A DNA stretch of 64,000 nucleotides. Origin: Bradyrhizobium cosmicum. Its GTDB lineage: Bacteria; Pseudomonadota; Alphaproteobacteria; Rhizobiales; Xanthobacteraceae. The notes below the pieces were generated by a model. That model had not been told where the DNA came from. It saw nothing but the letters and a program-made list of their open reading frames with translations, and ran no database searches. Numbering within the stretch: position 1 is the first letter of the stretch; the number at the start of each line of letters is the position of its first letter. This document shows, piece by piece, positions 1 through 9,063 of this stretch. Location of the stretch: NCBI RefSeq assembly GCF_007290395.2, contig NZ_CP041656.2, forward strand, positions 3,286,001 through 3,350,000, read 5' to 3'. The position numbers were made by a program, and so were the translations under genes.

Positions 1-1746
1 CTGCTCGCCAACGGCGCGCAGGGCATCGCGGTCGGCATGGCGACCTCGATCCCGCCGCACAATGCCGCCGAACTTTGCGAGGCCGCGCTGCATCTGATCG
101 AGAAGCCCGACGCGAAGTCGAAGGCACTGTTGAAGTGGGTGAAGGGCCCGGACTTCCCGACCGGCGGCATCATCGTCGATTCCAAGCAGGCCATTGCGGA
201 AGCCTACACGACCGGCCGCGGCTCGTTCCGCGTTCGCGCCCGGTGGGAGCAGGAAGAGGGCACGCGCGGCACCTGGGTCGTCGTCGTCACCGAGATCCCT
301 TTCCTGGTGCAGAAGTCGCGCCTCGTCGAGAAGATTGCCGAGTTGCTGGACCAGAAGAAGCTGCCGCTGGTCGGGGATGTCAGGGACGAGTCGGCCGAAG
401 ACGTCCGCCTCGTCATCGAGCCGAAGTCGAAGAACGTCGATCCTGCCCTGATGATGGAATCGTTGTTCCGGCTGACCGAGCTCGAAAACAAGATTCCGCT
501 GAACCTCAACGTGCTGCTGAAGGGCCGCGTCCCGAAGGTGGTGGGCCTCGCAGAGTGCCTGCGCGAATGGCTCGATCATCTGCGCGACGTGCTGATCCGC
601 CGCACCAATTATCGCAAGACGCAGATCGAGAACCGGCTGGAAGTCCTCGGCGGGCTTCTGATTGCCTATCTCAACATCGACGAGGTGATCAGGATCATCC
701 GCACCGAGGATGAGCCGAAGCCGGCGCTGATCAAGGCGTTCAAGCTCACCGAAGTTCAGGCTGAATCCATTCTCAACATGCGGCTCCGTTCGTTGCGCAA
801 GCTCGAGGAGATGGAGATCCGCACCGAGGACAAGAATCTCCGCAACGAACTCAAGGGCATCAACGCGGTGCTCGCGTCCGAGCCGGAGCAGTGGAAGAAG
901 GTCAGCGAGCAGGTCGGCAAGGTCCGCGACATGTTCGGGCCGAAGACGCCGCTCGGCAAGCGCCGCTCCACTTTTGCGGATGCACCCGAGCACGATCTCG
1001 CGGCGATGGAGGAAGCCCTCGTCGAGCGCGAACCGGTCACCGTCGTCGTGTCCGACAAGGGCTGGATTCGCACCATGAAGGGCCATGTCGAGGATCTCTC
1101 CGGCCTGACCTTCAAGCAGGACGACAAGCTCGGCTTCGCGTTCTTCGCGGAGACGACCTCGAAGCTGCTGCTGTTCGCGACCAACGGAAAATTCTACTCG
1201 CTCGATGTCGCAAAGCTGCCGGGCGGCCGCGGTCACGGCGAGCCGATCCGGCTGTTCATCGACCTCGAGCAGGAGGCCGCGCCGGTTGCGCTGTTCGTCA
1301 ACAAGGGCGGACGCAAATTCCTGGTCGCGAGCCACGAAGGCCAGGGCTTCGTCGTCAACGAGGACGATTGCGTCGGCACCACCAAGAAGGGCAAGCAGGT
1401 CCTCAACGTCGACATGCCGAACGAGGCGCGCGCGGTCACCGAGGTGATCGGTGACACCGTCGCGGTCATCGGCGAGAACCGCAAGATGCTGATCTTCCCG
1501 CTCGACCAGGTGCCGGAGATGGCGCGCGGCCGCGGCGTCCGCCTGCAGAAGTACAAGGACGGCGGCCTGTCCGACATTGCGGTGTTCGACGCCAAGGCGG
1601 GCCTGACCTGGAAAGACTCCGCGGGGCGCGAATTCTCCGCGACCATGAAGGAGCTCGCGGAGTGGAAAGGCAGCCGCGCCGACGCCGGCCGCCTGCCGCC
1701 GAAGGGTTTCCCGAAGTCGAACAAGTTCGGCAAGGTGATCGGGTAG
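1..1746 (+). CDS. parC: DNA topoisomerase IV subunit A (5' end outside window)
   Basis: Frame is open from base 1, so the N-terminal part is cut off; 581 residues remain. With ParE this subunit forms topoisomerase IV, which decatenates daughter chromosomes. The visible part starts in the conserved [18 protein letters not shown] stretch of type IIA topoisomerase A subunits, runs through the tower and long-helix region ([16 protein letters not shown] near residue 205) and ends in a degenerate beta-pinwheel domain ([24 protein letters not shown]). No GyrA box is seen in that C-terminal domain, which favours ParC over GyrA. The stop is followed at once by repeat elements. No parE is nearby. Confidence 0.95.
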   Translation: MLANGAQGIAVGMATSIPPHNAAELCEAALHLIEKPDAKSKALLKWVKGPDFPTGGIIVDSKQAIAEAYTTGRGSFRVRARWEQEEGTRGTWVVVVTEIPFLVQKSRLVEKIAELLDQKKLPLVGDVRDESAEDVRLVIEPKSKNVDPALMMESLFRLTELENKIPLNLNVLLKGRVPKVVGLAECLREWLDHLRDVLIRRTNYRKTQIENRLEVLGGLLIAYLNIDEVIRIIRTEDEPKPALIKAFKLTEVQAESILNMRLRSLRKLEEMEIRTEDKNLRNELKGINAVLASEPEQWKKVSEQVGKVRDMFGPKTPLGKRRSTFADAPEHDLAAMEEALVEREPVTVVVSDKGWIRTMKGHVEDLSGLTFKQDDKLGFAFFAETTSKLLLFATNGKFYSLDVAKLPGGRGHGEPIRLFIDLEQEAAPVALFVNKGGRKFLVASHEGQGFVVNEDDCVGTTKKGKQVLNVDMPNEARAVTEVIGDTVAVIGENRKMLIFPLDQVPEMARGRGVRLQKYKDGGLSDIAVFDAKAGLTWKDSAGREFSATMKELAEWKGSRADAGRLPPKGFPKSNKFGKVIG

Positions 1747-1751
1747 GGCGG

Positions 1752-1811
1752 CTCTCGTGTCCCGGACGCGCTGCAACGCTCTTGGCGTTGCGGCGCTGAG
1801 CCGCGACCCAC
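1752..1811. repeat. Partial copy of dispersed repeat family C
   Basis: Begins with a CTCTCGTGTCCCGGAC arm and continues with a small hairpin (CAACGC/GCGTTG) and GAGCCGCGACCCA. The same arm sequence closes the complete element at 19764-19896 in inverse orientation. Only the left half is present here, directly after the parC stop. Confidence 0.7.
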
Positions 1812-1845
1812 GCTGCGCGCAGTGTACGCACATCTGCCTCCACAT

Positions 1846-1925
1846 CGTCATTGCGAGCGCAGCGAAGCAATCCAGACTGCCTCTCCGGAAAGACTCTGGA
1901 TTGCTTTGCTGCGCTCGCAATGACG
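1846..1925. repeat. Dispersed palindromic repeat, family A, copy 1
   Basis: An 80-bp imperfect palindrome. Arms CGTCATTGCGAGCGCAGCGA and its complement flank a CCAGA...TCTGG inner stem. Near-identical copies lie at 5201-5280 and 30731-30816. All three are intergenic and downstream of a gene 3' end. The 1747-2077 gap holds this element, the family C half-copy and otherwise nothing I can name. Confidence 0.9.
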
Positions 1926-2077
1926 AGAGGTAGTAGGCTCGCTCCCCAACTCGTATCTCTTTGCACGCAAACGCGTGGCAGATAGTCGTGAGCGCATACG
2001 TGCTTATGCCGCATGGGCACGAACATTGCTTTTTCCTGGCGACTGCAAACGACTCGTCAAACCCCAAAAAGGCATCA

Positions 2078-3628
2078 ATGTTCAAATTGAAGACTTTCAT
2101 TCCGGCGCTGCTCGGGCTCGCGATTGTCGCGGCGCCGGCGCATGCGGCGGGAAATCTCGTCGCTGTGCTCGAGGCGGAGATCGTCACGCTCGATCCGCAC
2201 TTCTCGACTGCCTACATTACGCGCACGTTTGGCTACATGGTGTTCGACACTCTGTTTGCGAAGGATTCCAAAGGCGAAATCAAGCCGCAGATGGTGCAGG
2301 ACTGGAAAGTCTCGGCCGATGGTTTGACCTACAGCTTCACGTTGCGCGACGGCCTGAAGTGGCACGACGGCCAGCCGGTGACGGCGGCCGATTGCGTCGC
2401 GTCGCTGCGCCGCTGGGGCACCCGCAGCGCGCTCGGCCGTCGCATCTTCGCGATCACGGCGTCGCTGGAGCCGACCGACGCGAAGACCTTCGTGCTGACG
2501 TTGAAGGAGCCCTCGGGCCTCGTCATCGACGCGCTGGGCAATCCCGTCAGCCCGGTCGCCTTCATGATGCCCGAGCGTATTGCCAAAACGCCCGGCGACC
2601 AACGCATCACCGAAATCATCGGCTCTGGCCCGTTCGTTTACAGCAAGGCCGATCACCGCACCGGCGATCGCATGATCCTGAAGAAGTTCGCCGACTATGT
2701 GCCGCGCTCGGAGCCCGCCGATTTCCTCGCCGGGGGCAAGCGCGTCAACGTCGACACCCTTGAGATCCGTGTCATTCCTGACGGTTCGACCGCCGCGTCC
2801 GCGCTCCAGGCTGGCGAGGTCGACTTCATGCAATACGCGCCGTTCGACCTGTTGCCGCAATTGGAGAAGAACGCCCGCGTGAAGCTGGTCAACTTCACCG
2901 GCGGCAACATGTTCGCGGGCGCCTATCGCCTCAACGCCGCATCGAAGCCGTTCGATGATCCCGCGATCCGGCGCGTGCTGTGGAAGCTGGTCGATCAGCG
3001 CGAGGTGCTGGACGCGCTCGGTCTCGATGCCAAATACGCCACGCCCTGCGCCACCTTCTTCACCTGTGGCACCACCTATGACAGCAAGGCCGGCACGGAA
3101 GCGGCCGCCAAGCCGTCGATCGAGGCGGCGAAGGCCGCGCTGAAGGCGACGAAATATGCCGGCGAGCCCGTCGTCGTGATGGAGGCCAACGATCTCGAAG
3201 CCCCGCGCGTCTCCGCGCAGGTGCTGGCCGAGCGGCTGAAGCTGGCCGGCTTCAACGTCGATCTGCAGGTGATGGACTGGGCGAGCGTGCTGGCGCGCCG
3301 TGCCAAGAAGGAGGGCTGGAGCGTCTATGGCGTTCACGCCGGCGGTTTTGACCTTGGTTCGCCGCTGACCAACGTCATGGTCGCCTTCAACTGCGCCGAC
3401 TTCACCGGCTGGCAATGCGATGCGCGCATCACGCCCTTGATGGAGGCGTTCGCCAAGGCGCCCGCCGAGGAGGATCGCAAGAAGATCGCCGGCGAAATCC
3501 AGTCCATCATGTACGATCAGGCGCCCGCGATCCCGTGGGGCCAGTTCGCGCAGCCCGCGGCCTATCGCGCCACTCTGCGTGGTCTGATACCGTCCGCCAT
3601 CCCGGTGTTCTGGAACGTTGAGAAGTAA
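2078..3628 (+). CDS. ABC transporter substrate-binding protein, family 5 (peptide/nickel type)
   Basis: 516 residues. Periplasmic binding component of an oligopeptide/nickel/opine-type importer (SBP_bac_5 fold). The ATG at 2078 gives a Sec signal peptide MFKLKTFIPALLGLAIVAAP with AHA cleavage site; an in-frame upstream start at 1961 adds an unlikely N-terminus. The mature start (LVAVLEAEIVTLDPHFS) and the LKWHDGQPVTAADCVASL segment are family hallmarks. No permease or ATPase gene is adjacent. The next gene, a GMC oxidoreductase, starts 4 bp after the stop, so the two are likely cotranscribed and may share a substrate. The ligand cannot be told from sequence. Confidence 0.9.
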   Translation: MFKLKTFIPALLGLAIVAAPAHAAGNLVAVLEAEIVTLDPHFSTAYITRTFGYMVFDTLFAKDSKGEIKPQMVQDWKVSADGLTYSFTLRDGLKWHDGQPVTAADCVASLRRWGTRSALGRRIFAITASLEPTDAKTFVLTLKEPSGLVIDALGNPVSPVAFMMPERIAKTPGDQRITEIIGSGPFVYSKADHRTGDRMILKKFADYVPRSEPADFLAGGKRVNVDTLEIRVIPDGSTAASALQAGEVDFMQYAPFDLLPQLEKNARVKLVNFTGGNMFAGAYRLNAASKPFDDPAIRRVLWKLVDQREVLDALGLDAKYATPCATFFTCGTTYDSKAGTEAAAKPSIEAAKAALKATKYAGEPVVVMEANDLEAPRVSAQVLAERLKLAGFNVDLQVMDWASVLARRAKKEGWSVYGVHAGGFDLGSPLTNVMVAFNCADFTGWQCDARITPLMEAFAKAPAEEDRKKIAGEIQSIMYDQAPAIPWGQFAQPAAYRATLRGLIPSAIPVFWNVEK

Positions 3629-3632
3629 CGCG

Positions 3633-5177
3633 ATGTACGATGTCATTGTTGTCGGCGGCGGCTCTGCCGGCGCCGCCGTTGCGGCACGGCTCTCCGAGGA
3701 TCCCGCACGGCGTGTCCTGCTGCTCGAAGCGGGTCTGGACTGGCGCGCCGACGAGGCGCCCTGGGAAGTCAGGACGCCGAACCCGATCCCGATCATCCAC
3801 AAGCGCGAATATCAGGAGAAGTGGCAGTGGCCGCATCTGCTGACGCGCCGTGTGGCGGAGCAGGAGCCGCGCTTCTACTGGCGCGGCAAGGGGCTCGGCG
3901 GCTCATCGATGATGAACGGCCAGATCGCCATCCGCGGCGTCGCCGATGCCTTCGACGAATGGGCCGCCAATGGCTGCACCGGCTGGTCGGCCAAGGACGT
4001 GATGCCGCTGTTCTCGGTGATCGAGGACGATCTTGAGTTCGGCGACGCCGAAGGCCACGGCCGCGGCGGACCGCTGCCGGTCGATCGTGCTCCGCCGGAG
4101 ATATGGGGCCCGATCGATCGCGGCCTGCGCGATGCGGCGCTGGCGAGCGGCTATCCCTGGTGCGACGACGTCAACGGCCCGGACGGCGAGGGAGTCGCCT
4201 GCTATCCCATCAACAGCCGCAATTTGCGCCGCATCACCACCAACGAGGGCTATCTCGAACCCGCGCGCGGTCGTGCCAATCTGGAGATCCGCGGGCATGC
4301 GCTGGTCGATCGCGTGCTGATCAGCGACGGCCGTGCGACCGGCCTCCGGGTCCACATCGAGGGGCAGGGTACCCACGACATCAGCGCGCGCCAGATCGTG
4401 CTGTGCGCCGGTGCCATCCACAGTCCCGCGATCCTGCTGCGTTCGGGTGTCGGGCCGGCCGACGAGCTGAAAGCGATGGGGATTGCGGTGGAGCGTGACT
4501 TGCCGGTCGGCAAGCACTTCTTCGACCACCCGCTGTTTCGCGCGACCATTCAGCTCCACGAAAATTTGCGGCCGACCAATCCCGACACCCGCCACACCAA
4601 TTGCTGCGTGACCTATTCCTCGGGCCTCGCCAATGGCGGCAAGCGCGACATGATCCTGATCGCCTTCAACCACCGTGGCATCGGCGTTTCCGGAGCCATC
4701 GGCGCCGGGCTGTTCAATGCCTATTCGCGCGGCACGCTCAAGCTGGCCTCGACGGACCCTACGATCGATCCCGTTGTCGACGAGAACATGCTGGCCGATC
4801 CCCGCGACATGCTGCGCATGATGGACGCGGTGAAGCGGCTCGCCGTGATCACCTCCCAGCCAGCGCTATCAGGCATCGCCGACTGGATCAGGCTCACCGA
4901 CACCGATCTGACGCTGCCGCAGGCAGCCGCGCTGCCGGATCACGAGCTCGATGCGCTGCTGCGCCGTGAGACCGGCGACATCCAGCACGCCGCCGGCAGT
5001 TGCCGCATGACCGGCGTCAACGACGCTGACGGCGTGGTCAATCCGGACGGCACCGTGAAGGGCATCTCGGGCCTGCGCGTCGCCGACGCCTCGATCATGC
5101 CGTCGGACTGCCGGGCGAACACGCATTTCACGACGGTGGTGATCGGCGAGGCGATCGCGCGGATGATGATGCGGTAG
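3633..5177 (+). CDS. GMC-family FAD oxidoreductase (choline dehydrogenase-like)
   Basis: 514 residues. Flavoenzyme of the glucose-methanol-choline family, oxidising an alcohol to aldehyde or ketone. The N-terminus MYDVIVVGGGSAGAAVAARL is the FAD-binding GxGxxG fold; GLGGSSMMNG near residue 90 is GMC signature 1 and GAIHSPAILLRSGVG near residue 265 is signature 2. The C-terminal HAAGSCRM and NTHFTTVVIGEAIA segments carry the catalytic His pair region. Starts 4 bp after the solute-binding protein stop. BetA itself is normally with betB/betI, absent here, so choline is not a safe substrate call; the upstream binding protein suggests an imported substrate. Confidence 0.9.
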   Translation: MYDVIVVGGGSAGAAVAARLSEDPARRVLLLEAGLDWRADEAPWEVRTPNPIPIIHKREYQEKWQWPHLLTRRVAEQEPRFYWRGKGLGGSSMMNGQIAIRGVADAFDEWAANGCTGWSAKDVMPLFSVIEDDLEFGDAEGHGRGGPLPVDRAPPEIWGPIDRGLRDAALASGYPWCDDVNGPDGEGVACYPINSRNLRRITTNEGYLEPARGRANLEIRGHALVDRVLISDGRATGLRVHIEGQGTHDISARQIVLCAGAIHSPAILLRSGVGPADELKAMGIAVERDLPVGKHFFDHPLFRATIQLHENLRPTNPDTRHTNCCVTYSSGLANGGKRDMILIAFNHRGIGVSGAIGAGLFNAYSRGTLKLASTDPTIDPVVDENMLADPRDMLRMMDAVKRLAVITSQPALSGIADWIRLTDTDLTLPQAAALPDHELDALLRRETGDIQHAAGSCRMTGVNDADGVVNPDGTVKGISGLRVADASIMPSDCRANTHFTTVVIGEAIARMMMR

Positions 5178-5200
5178 GGCGCGAGCACCGAGTGCCTCCT

Positions 5201-5280
5201 CGTCATTGCGAGCGCAGCGAAGCAATCCAGAGTCTCTCCGCGGCAAGATTCTGGATTGCTTCGCTGCGCTCGCAATGACG
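5201..5280. repeat. Dispersed palindromic repeat, family A, copy 2
   Basis: 80-bp palindrome nearly identical in both arms to the copies at 1846-1925 and 30731-30816; only the spacer (AGTCTCTCCGCGGCAAGATT) differs appreciably. Lies 23 bp after the GMC oxidoreductase stop. Confidence 0.9.
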
Positions 5281-5398
5281 AAGCAAGTGGCGATGTCGTC
5301 GTTCCAATTCACGTCTCATACAGCAGACACACCATCGCGTTCTCGCGGCTGATACGCCCGAGTTTTGCTTCTCGTCTCACCCTCATCGTGACAAGGGT

Positions 5399-5499
5399 GC
5401 AGGGAAGGCCGGGCGCCGGCTGGCACCCGCAAGTCCGTGCGCCGAAAAAACGCACACGGGGTGGACCACAGGTTCGCCGGATCGCCCGGCCTTCCCTGC
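5399..5499. repeat. Inverted-repeat element, family B
   Basis: Perfect 17-bp arms GCAGGGAAGGCCGGGCG (5399-5415) and complement (5483-5499) enclose about 67 bp that includes a short A run and CGCACACGGGG. From memory this arm type is abundant between genes in Bradyrhizobium. Apart from this and the family A copy, the 5178-5622 gap shows no gene. Confidence 0.8.
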
Positions 5500-5622
5500 G
5501 CGAATGGTTTTAACGGTGTCCCCTATTTCGGCGTCGTCGTCGGCTTGTGGGCCAAGGCCGACATGTAGACCTGTCGGCTTCAACATCGCCTTCCGATAGC
5601 AAGCCGGACGCCGGAATATGTC

Positions 5623-7008
5623 CTAGATCACGCCCGCCAACCTTAGCGCCACGCCGGCTACGCAACTGCCCGCCAGCACCGTCAGCATCCCCAGCTTGAA
5701 CCTGAAGATCGCGATTGCCGCCGCGATCGACAACAGCAGCGCCGGCACATCGACGCTGGTCAGCACCGGCATGTCGAAGTTCAGCGGAAACGCGTGCACC
5801 GGCACGGTCTCGCGGAACAGCGTGTGTAGCGCGAACCAGATCGAGAGGTTGAGGATCACGCCGACGACGGCGGCGGTGATTGCACTCAGCGCGCCGGCCA
5901 AACCCTTGTTGCCGCGCAGGCGCTCGATGTAGGGGGCGCCGACGAAGATCCAGAGGAAGCAGGGCGTGAAGGTGACCCAGGTCGCGAGCAGGCCGCCGAG
6001 CGTCGCAGCCAGCATCGGAGACAGGCTGCCGGGGTCGCGGAAGGCCGCCATGAAGCCCACGAACTGGAGCACCATGATGAGCGGGCCGGGCGTGGTCTCG
6101 GCCATGCCGAGGCCGTCGAGCATCTCGTGCGGCTTCAGCCAGTGATAATGCTCGACCGCCTGCTGGGCGACGTAGGCCAGCACCGCATAAGCGCCGCCGA
6201 AGGTGACCAGCGCCATCTTCGAGAAGAACAGTGCGATCTGGCTGAACACGCTGGCCTGCCCGAGCGCCAGGATCAGCGTGAGCACGGGCACGAGCCAGAG
6301 CGCCAGCCATAATGCGCCGACTCGAATCGTGCGTCCGGTGTCGGGCCGCACGTGCTCGGGCACGGCGTCGCCGAGCATGCTGTCGATCGCCGCGGTGCTG
6401 GTACCGCCGCCGTGGCCGCCACCGGCGAATTCCGGACGTCCGCTCTTCGCACCGAAATAGCCGATCAGGCCGGCGGCGATGATGATGACCGGGAAGGGGA
6501 CGGCGAAGAAGAAGATCGCGACGAAGGCGATCGCGGCCAGCGCGATCATGATGCGGTTCTTCAGCGCGCGCTTGCCGACGCGCACCACGGCCTCGACGAC
6601 GATGGTGAGCACGGCGGCCTTCAGGCCGAAGAACAAGGCTTCGACAAAGCTGACGTTGCCGAAAGCCGCGTAGATGTAGCTGAGCCCCATGATGGCGATG
6701 ATGCCGGGCAGGATGAACAGCCCGCCCGCCATCAGACCGCCGGCGGTGCGGTGCATCAGCCAGCCGATATAGGTGGCGAGCTGCTGCGCCTCCGGTCCCG
6801 GCAGCAGCATGCAATAGTTCAGCGCATGCAGGAAGCGGGCTTCGGAGATCCAGTTCTTCTCCTCGACCAGGATGCGGTGCATCACCGCGATCTGGCCCGC
6901 GGGCCCGCCGAAACTCAGGCAGGCGACGCGGAGCCAGACGCGAAAGGCTTCACTGAAGCTGATGCCATGACCGGCATCAGCTCCCTTTTGATCGACGCGG
7001 ATGTCCAT
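5623..7008 (-). CDS. chrA: Chromate efflux transporter ChrA
   Basis: 461 residues, the size of long-chain CHR transporters, which extrude chromate using the proton motive force. Two homologous halves are visible: N-half FGGPAGQIAVMHR plus LLPGPEAQQLATY, and C-half TFGGAYAVLAYV plus TTPGPLIMVLQF. Multiple hydrophobic membrane segments; His/Gly-rich linker (GGGHGGG) near residue 205. Start chosen at the ATG overlapping the chrB stop by one base (TGATG), giving MDIRVDQKG; the open frame extends 19 codons upstream inside chrB. Translationally coupled to chrB. Confidence 0.93.
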   Translation of the reverse strand: MDIRVDQKGADAGHGISFSEAFRVWLRVACLSFGGPAGQIAVMHRILVEEKNWISEARFLHALNYCMLLPGPEAQQLATYIGWLMHRTAGGLMAGGLFILPGIIAIMGLSYIYAAFGNVSFVEALFFGLKAAVLTIVVEAVVRVGKRALKNRIMIALAAIAFVAIFFFAVPFPVIIIAAGLIGYFGAKSGRPEFAGGGHGGGTSTAAIDSMLGDAVPEHVRPDTGRTIRVGALWLALWLVPVLTLILALGQASVFSQIALFFSKMALVTFGGAYAVLAYVAQQAVEHYHWLKPHEMLDGLGMAETTPGPLIMVLQFVGFMAAFRDPGSLSPMLAATLGGLLATWVTFTPCFLWIFVGAPYIERLRGNKGLAGALSAITAAVVGVILNLSIWFALHTLFRETVPVHAFPLNFDMPVLTSVDVPALLLSIAAAIAIFRFKLGMLTVLAGSCVAGVALRLAGVI

Positions 7009-7826
7009 CACGCCTTCACCTTGTTGGTCGGCCAGTTGTGGGTCTCGCCGGTGGCATCGCGGCACCAGCGATAGAAGGCGTCGTAGAGCAGCATGCCGGC
7101 TTCGAGCTGTTCGAGGTCGTCATCGTACATCCGCGACAGCCCGAGCGAGGCCGCGAGCAGGCCGGGCGCTTCCGGCGCAAGGTCGGGCCGCGCGGTGTCG
7201 GCGCCGCGCACCAGCGTCGCCAGCCGGAGCAGGGCCGGCGTCGCAATTCCGAACTCCTCGATCATGACGTCGAAGGTGCAGAGCTCGCCGCGGTGACTCC
7301 AGAATACGTTCTCGATGTCGAAGGGGGCCGCGCCGAACCGCTCGCCGACGGCAACCACCTCGGACGGCGCCACGTACAGGAACACCGCGTTGGGGTCGAC
7401 GAAGCGGCGGATCAGCCATGGGCAGGCGATACGGTCGACCTTCGGCCTTGCGCGCGTCACCCAGACGGTGCGCCCCCTGGCATCGCGCGGCGGCAGTTTT
7501 GACGCGTCGATCAGCGGCAGCCTGGCGTCCTTCCAGGCCTCGAAGCCGCCCTCCAGCGTCTCGGCCTGCACGCCGAGCTGCCGCAGCCAGGCCGCGGTGC
7601 CCTGTGCGAGCTTTGCGCCGCGCAGGCAGGCGACGATGGCGGAGCGGCCGGAAAGCTCGCCGCCCCAGTCGGAGACATTGTCGTGGCTGAGCTTGATCGA
7701 GCCGGGGATCAGCCTGGGGTCGGCTGCAAAATCCTGGTCCGTGCGCACGTCGATCAGGACAGGGGCGTTCGCCGTGCCGATCAGCCGGGTCAATTTGTCG
7801 GATGATATGGTCGTGAATGTTGACAT
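7008..7826 (-). CDS. chrB: Chromate resistance protein ChrB (rhodanese plus ChrB C-terminal domain)
   Basis: 272 residues. N-terminal rhodanese-like domain (LIDVRTD near residue 25; CLRGAK loop with Cys67) followed by the ChrB domain (VWVTRARPKVDRIACPWLIRRF from about residue 120; FDIENVFWSHRGELCTFD near 195). In Ochrobactrum/Cupriavidus relatives ChrB acts as a chromate-responsive regulator or accessory factor for ChrA. First gene of the two-gene chr operon, divergent from the dmeF-like exporter across about 200 bp, so both metal-efflux units may share the control region 7827-8025. Confidence 0.9.
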   Translation of the reverse strand: MSTFTTISSDKLTRLIGTANAPVLIDVRTDQDFAADPRLIPGSIKLSHDNVSDWGGELSGRSAIVACLRGAKLAQGTAAWLRQLGVQAETLEGGFEAWKDARLPLIDASKLPPRDARGRTVWVTRARPKVDRIACPWLIRRFVDPNAVFLYVAPSEVVAVGERFGAAPFDIENVFWSHRGELCTFDVMIEEFGIATPALLRLATLVRGADTARPDLAPEAPGLLAASLGLSRMYDDDLEQLEAGMLLYDAFYRWCRDATGETHNWPTNKVKA

Positions 7827-7963
7827 GATGCGTCCTCACATAAACCGGGGGACGCGATACTTGGGCATGTCGCCTCGTGGGGAGATCGCTCAAATCCCCA
7901 TGAGCGGCATTACAGCGAAACCGAACGGGCCTGTCAATCGCCGGTTTCCTGGGCAATGGGCGT

Positions 7964-7992
7964 TAGAAAGTTCGGCTGCCGCGGCCTATATT
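7964..7992 (+). promoter_or_regulatory. Possible promoter of the dmeF-like gene
   Basis: TTAGAA (7964-7969), 17-bp spacer, TATATT (7987-7992), 34 bp ahead of the ATG. The -35 match is weak, so this is only a candidate. Confidence 0.25.
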
Positions 7993-8025
7993 AGGCAGAG
8001 CAATCTATTCCCGGAGCCTGACCTG

Positions 8026-8976
8026 ATGCATTCCCATTCCATCGAGCAATGGACCCATGACCACGCCTTCCTCGGCGACAAGCACGACGAGAACGAGCGG
8101 CGGACCTGGCTCGTCGTCGCCCTGACGCTGGTCATGATGGTCGGCGAGATCGTCGCCGGCTCGCTGTTCGGCTCGATGGCGCTCTTGGCCGACGGCTGGC
8201 ACATGGGCACGCATGCGGCGGCGCTCGGCATCGCCGCCTTCGCCTACCGCTTCGCGCGGCGGCATCTGGGGAATTCGCATTTCACCTTCGGCACCGGCAA
8301 GTTCGGCGATCTCGCCGCCTTCTCCAGCGCGATCATTCTCGGCCTGATCGCGGTCGAGATCGCCTATGAGAGCGTGCTGCGGCTGTTCACCCCGGTGCCG
8401 ATCGTCTACGGCGAGGCGATCGCAGTGGCCGTGCTCGGGCTCTGCGTCAACCTCGCCAGCGCGTGGCTGCTCCGCGACAGCCATGATCACCATCACGGTC
8501 ATGATCATGGCCATGATGACCACGATGATCATGACCACGATCATCACGGCCATCACGACAACAATCTTCGTGCGGCCTATGTTCATGTCATGGCGGATGC
8601 CGCGACGTCGGTGCTGGCGATCGGCGCGCTCGCCGTCGCGATGTATTCGGGATGGGTCTGGGCCGACCCCGCGGTCGGCCTGATCGGCAGCGTCGTGATC
8701 GCGAGCTGGGCGTTCGGCCTGATCAGGACATCGGGCGCTGTGCTGCTCGACGTGCGCGCCGACGAGAAGCTGGAGCGCGTCATTCGCGCGCGGATCGAGG
8801 CCGGCGACGACCGCGTCACCGACCTGCATCTGTGGCAGGTCGGCCCCGGTCATTGTGCCGTGCTGGTCTCGGTGGTGTCGGACACGCCGCAACAGCCGGC
8901 CGTCTACAAGCGGCGGCTCGCCGGTTTGAAGGGGCTGAGCCACGTCACGGTCGAGGTAGAGACCTGTCCGCATTGA
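8026..8976 (+). CDS. dmeF: Cation diffusion facilitator, DmeF-like Co(II)/Ni(II) exporter
   Basis: 316 residues. Inner-membrane CDF antiporter. N-terminus MHSHSIEQWTHDHAFLG with ENERRTW is typical of DmeF. TM helix with the metal site ALLADGWHMGTHA (D and H pair) near residue 60, matching HVMADAATSVLA site near residue 190, and between them a His-rich cytoplasmic loop (about residues 150-182, alternating H/D). Ends with the short C-terminal CDF domain. Start at 8026 chosen because the open frame upstream runs through the chr divergent region. In Rhizobium DmeF is paired with the repressor DmeR; none is adjacent here. CzcD-type Zn/Cd export is the alternative. Confidence 0.85.
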   Translation: MHSHSIEQWTHDHAFLGDKHDENERRTWLVVALTLVMMVGEIVAGSLFGSMALLADGWHMGTHAAALGIAAFAYRFARRHLGNSHFTFGTGKFGDLAAFSSAIILGLIAVEIAYESVLRLFTPVPIVYGEAIAVAVLGLCVNLASAWLLRDSHDHHHGHDHGHDDHDDHDHDHHGHHDNNLRAAYVHVMADAATSVLAIGALAVAMYSGWVWADPAVGLIGSVVIASWAFGLIRTSGAVLLDVRADEKLERVIRARIEAGDDRVTDLHLWQVGPGHCAVLVSVVSDTPQQPAVYKRRLAGLKGLSHVTVEVETCPH

Positions 8977-9063
8977 CGTGATCGGGGGAGGCGGAATTCC
9001 GCGGCGTGGCCGGGGTTGACCCCCTGTCGCAGCCAAACAGGACGCTGCAGGGAGGGACCAGGG

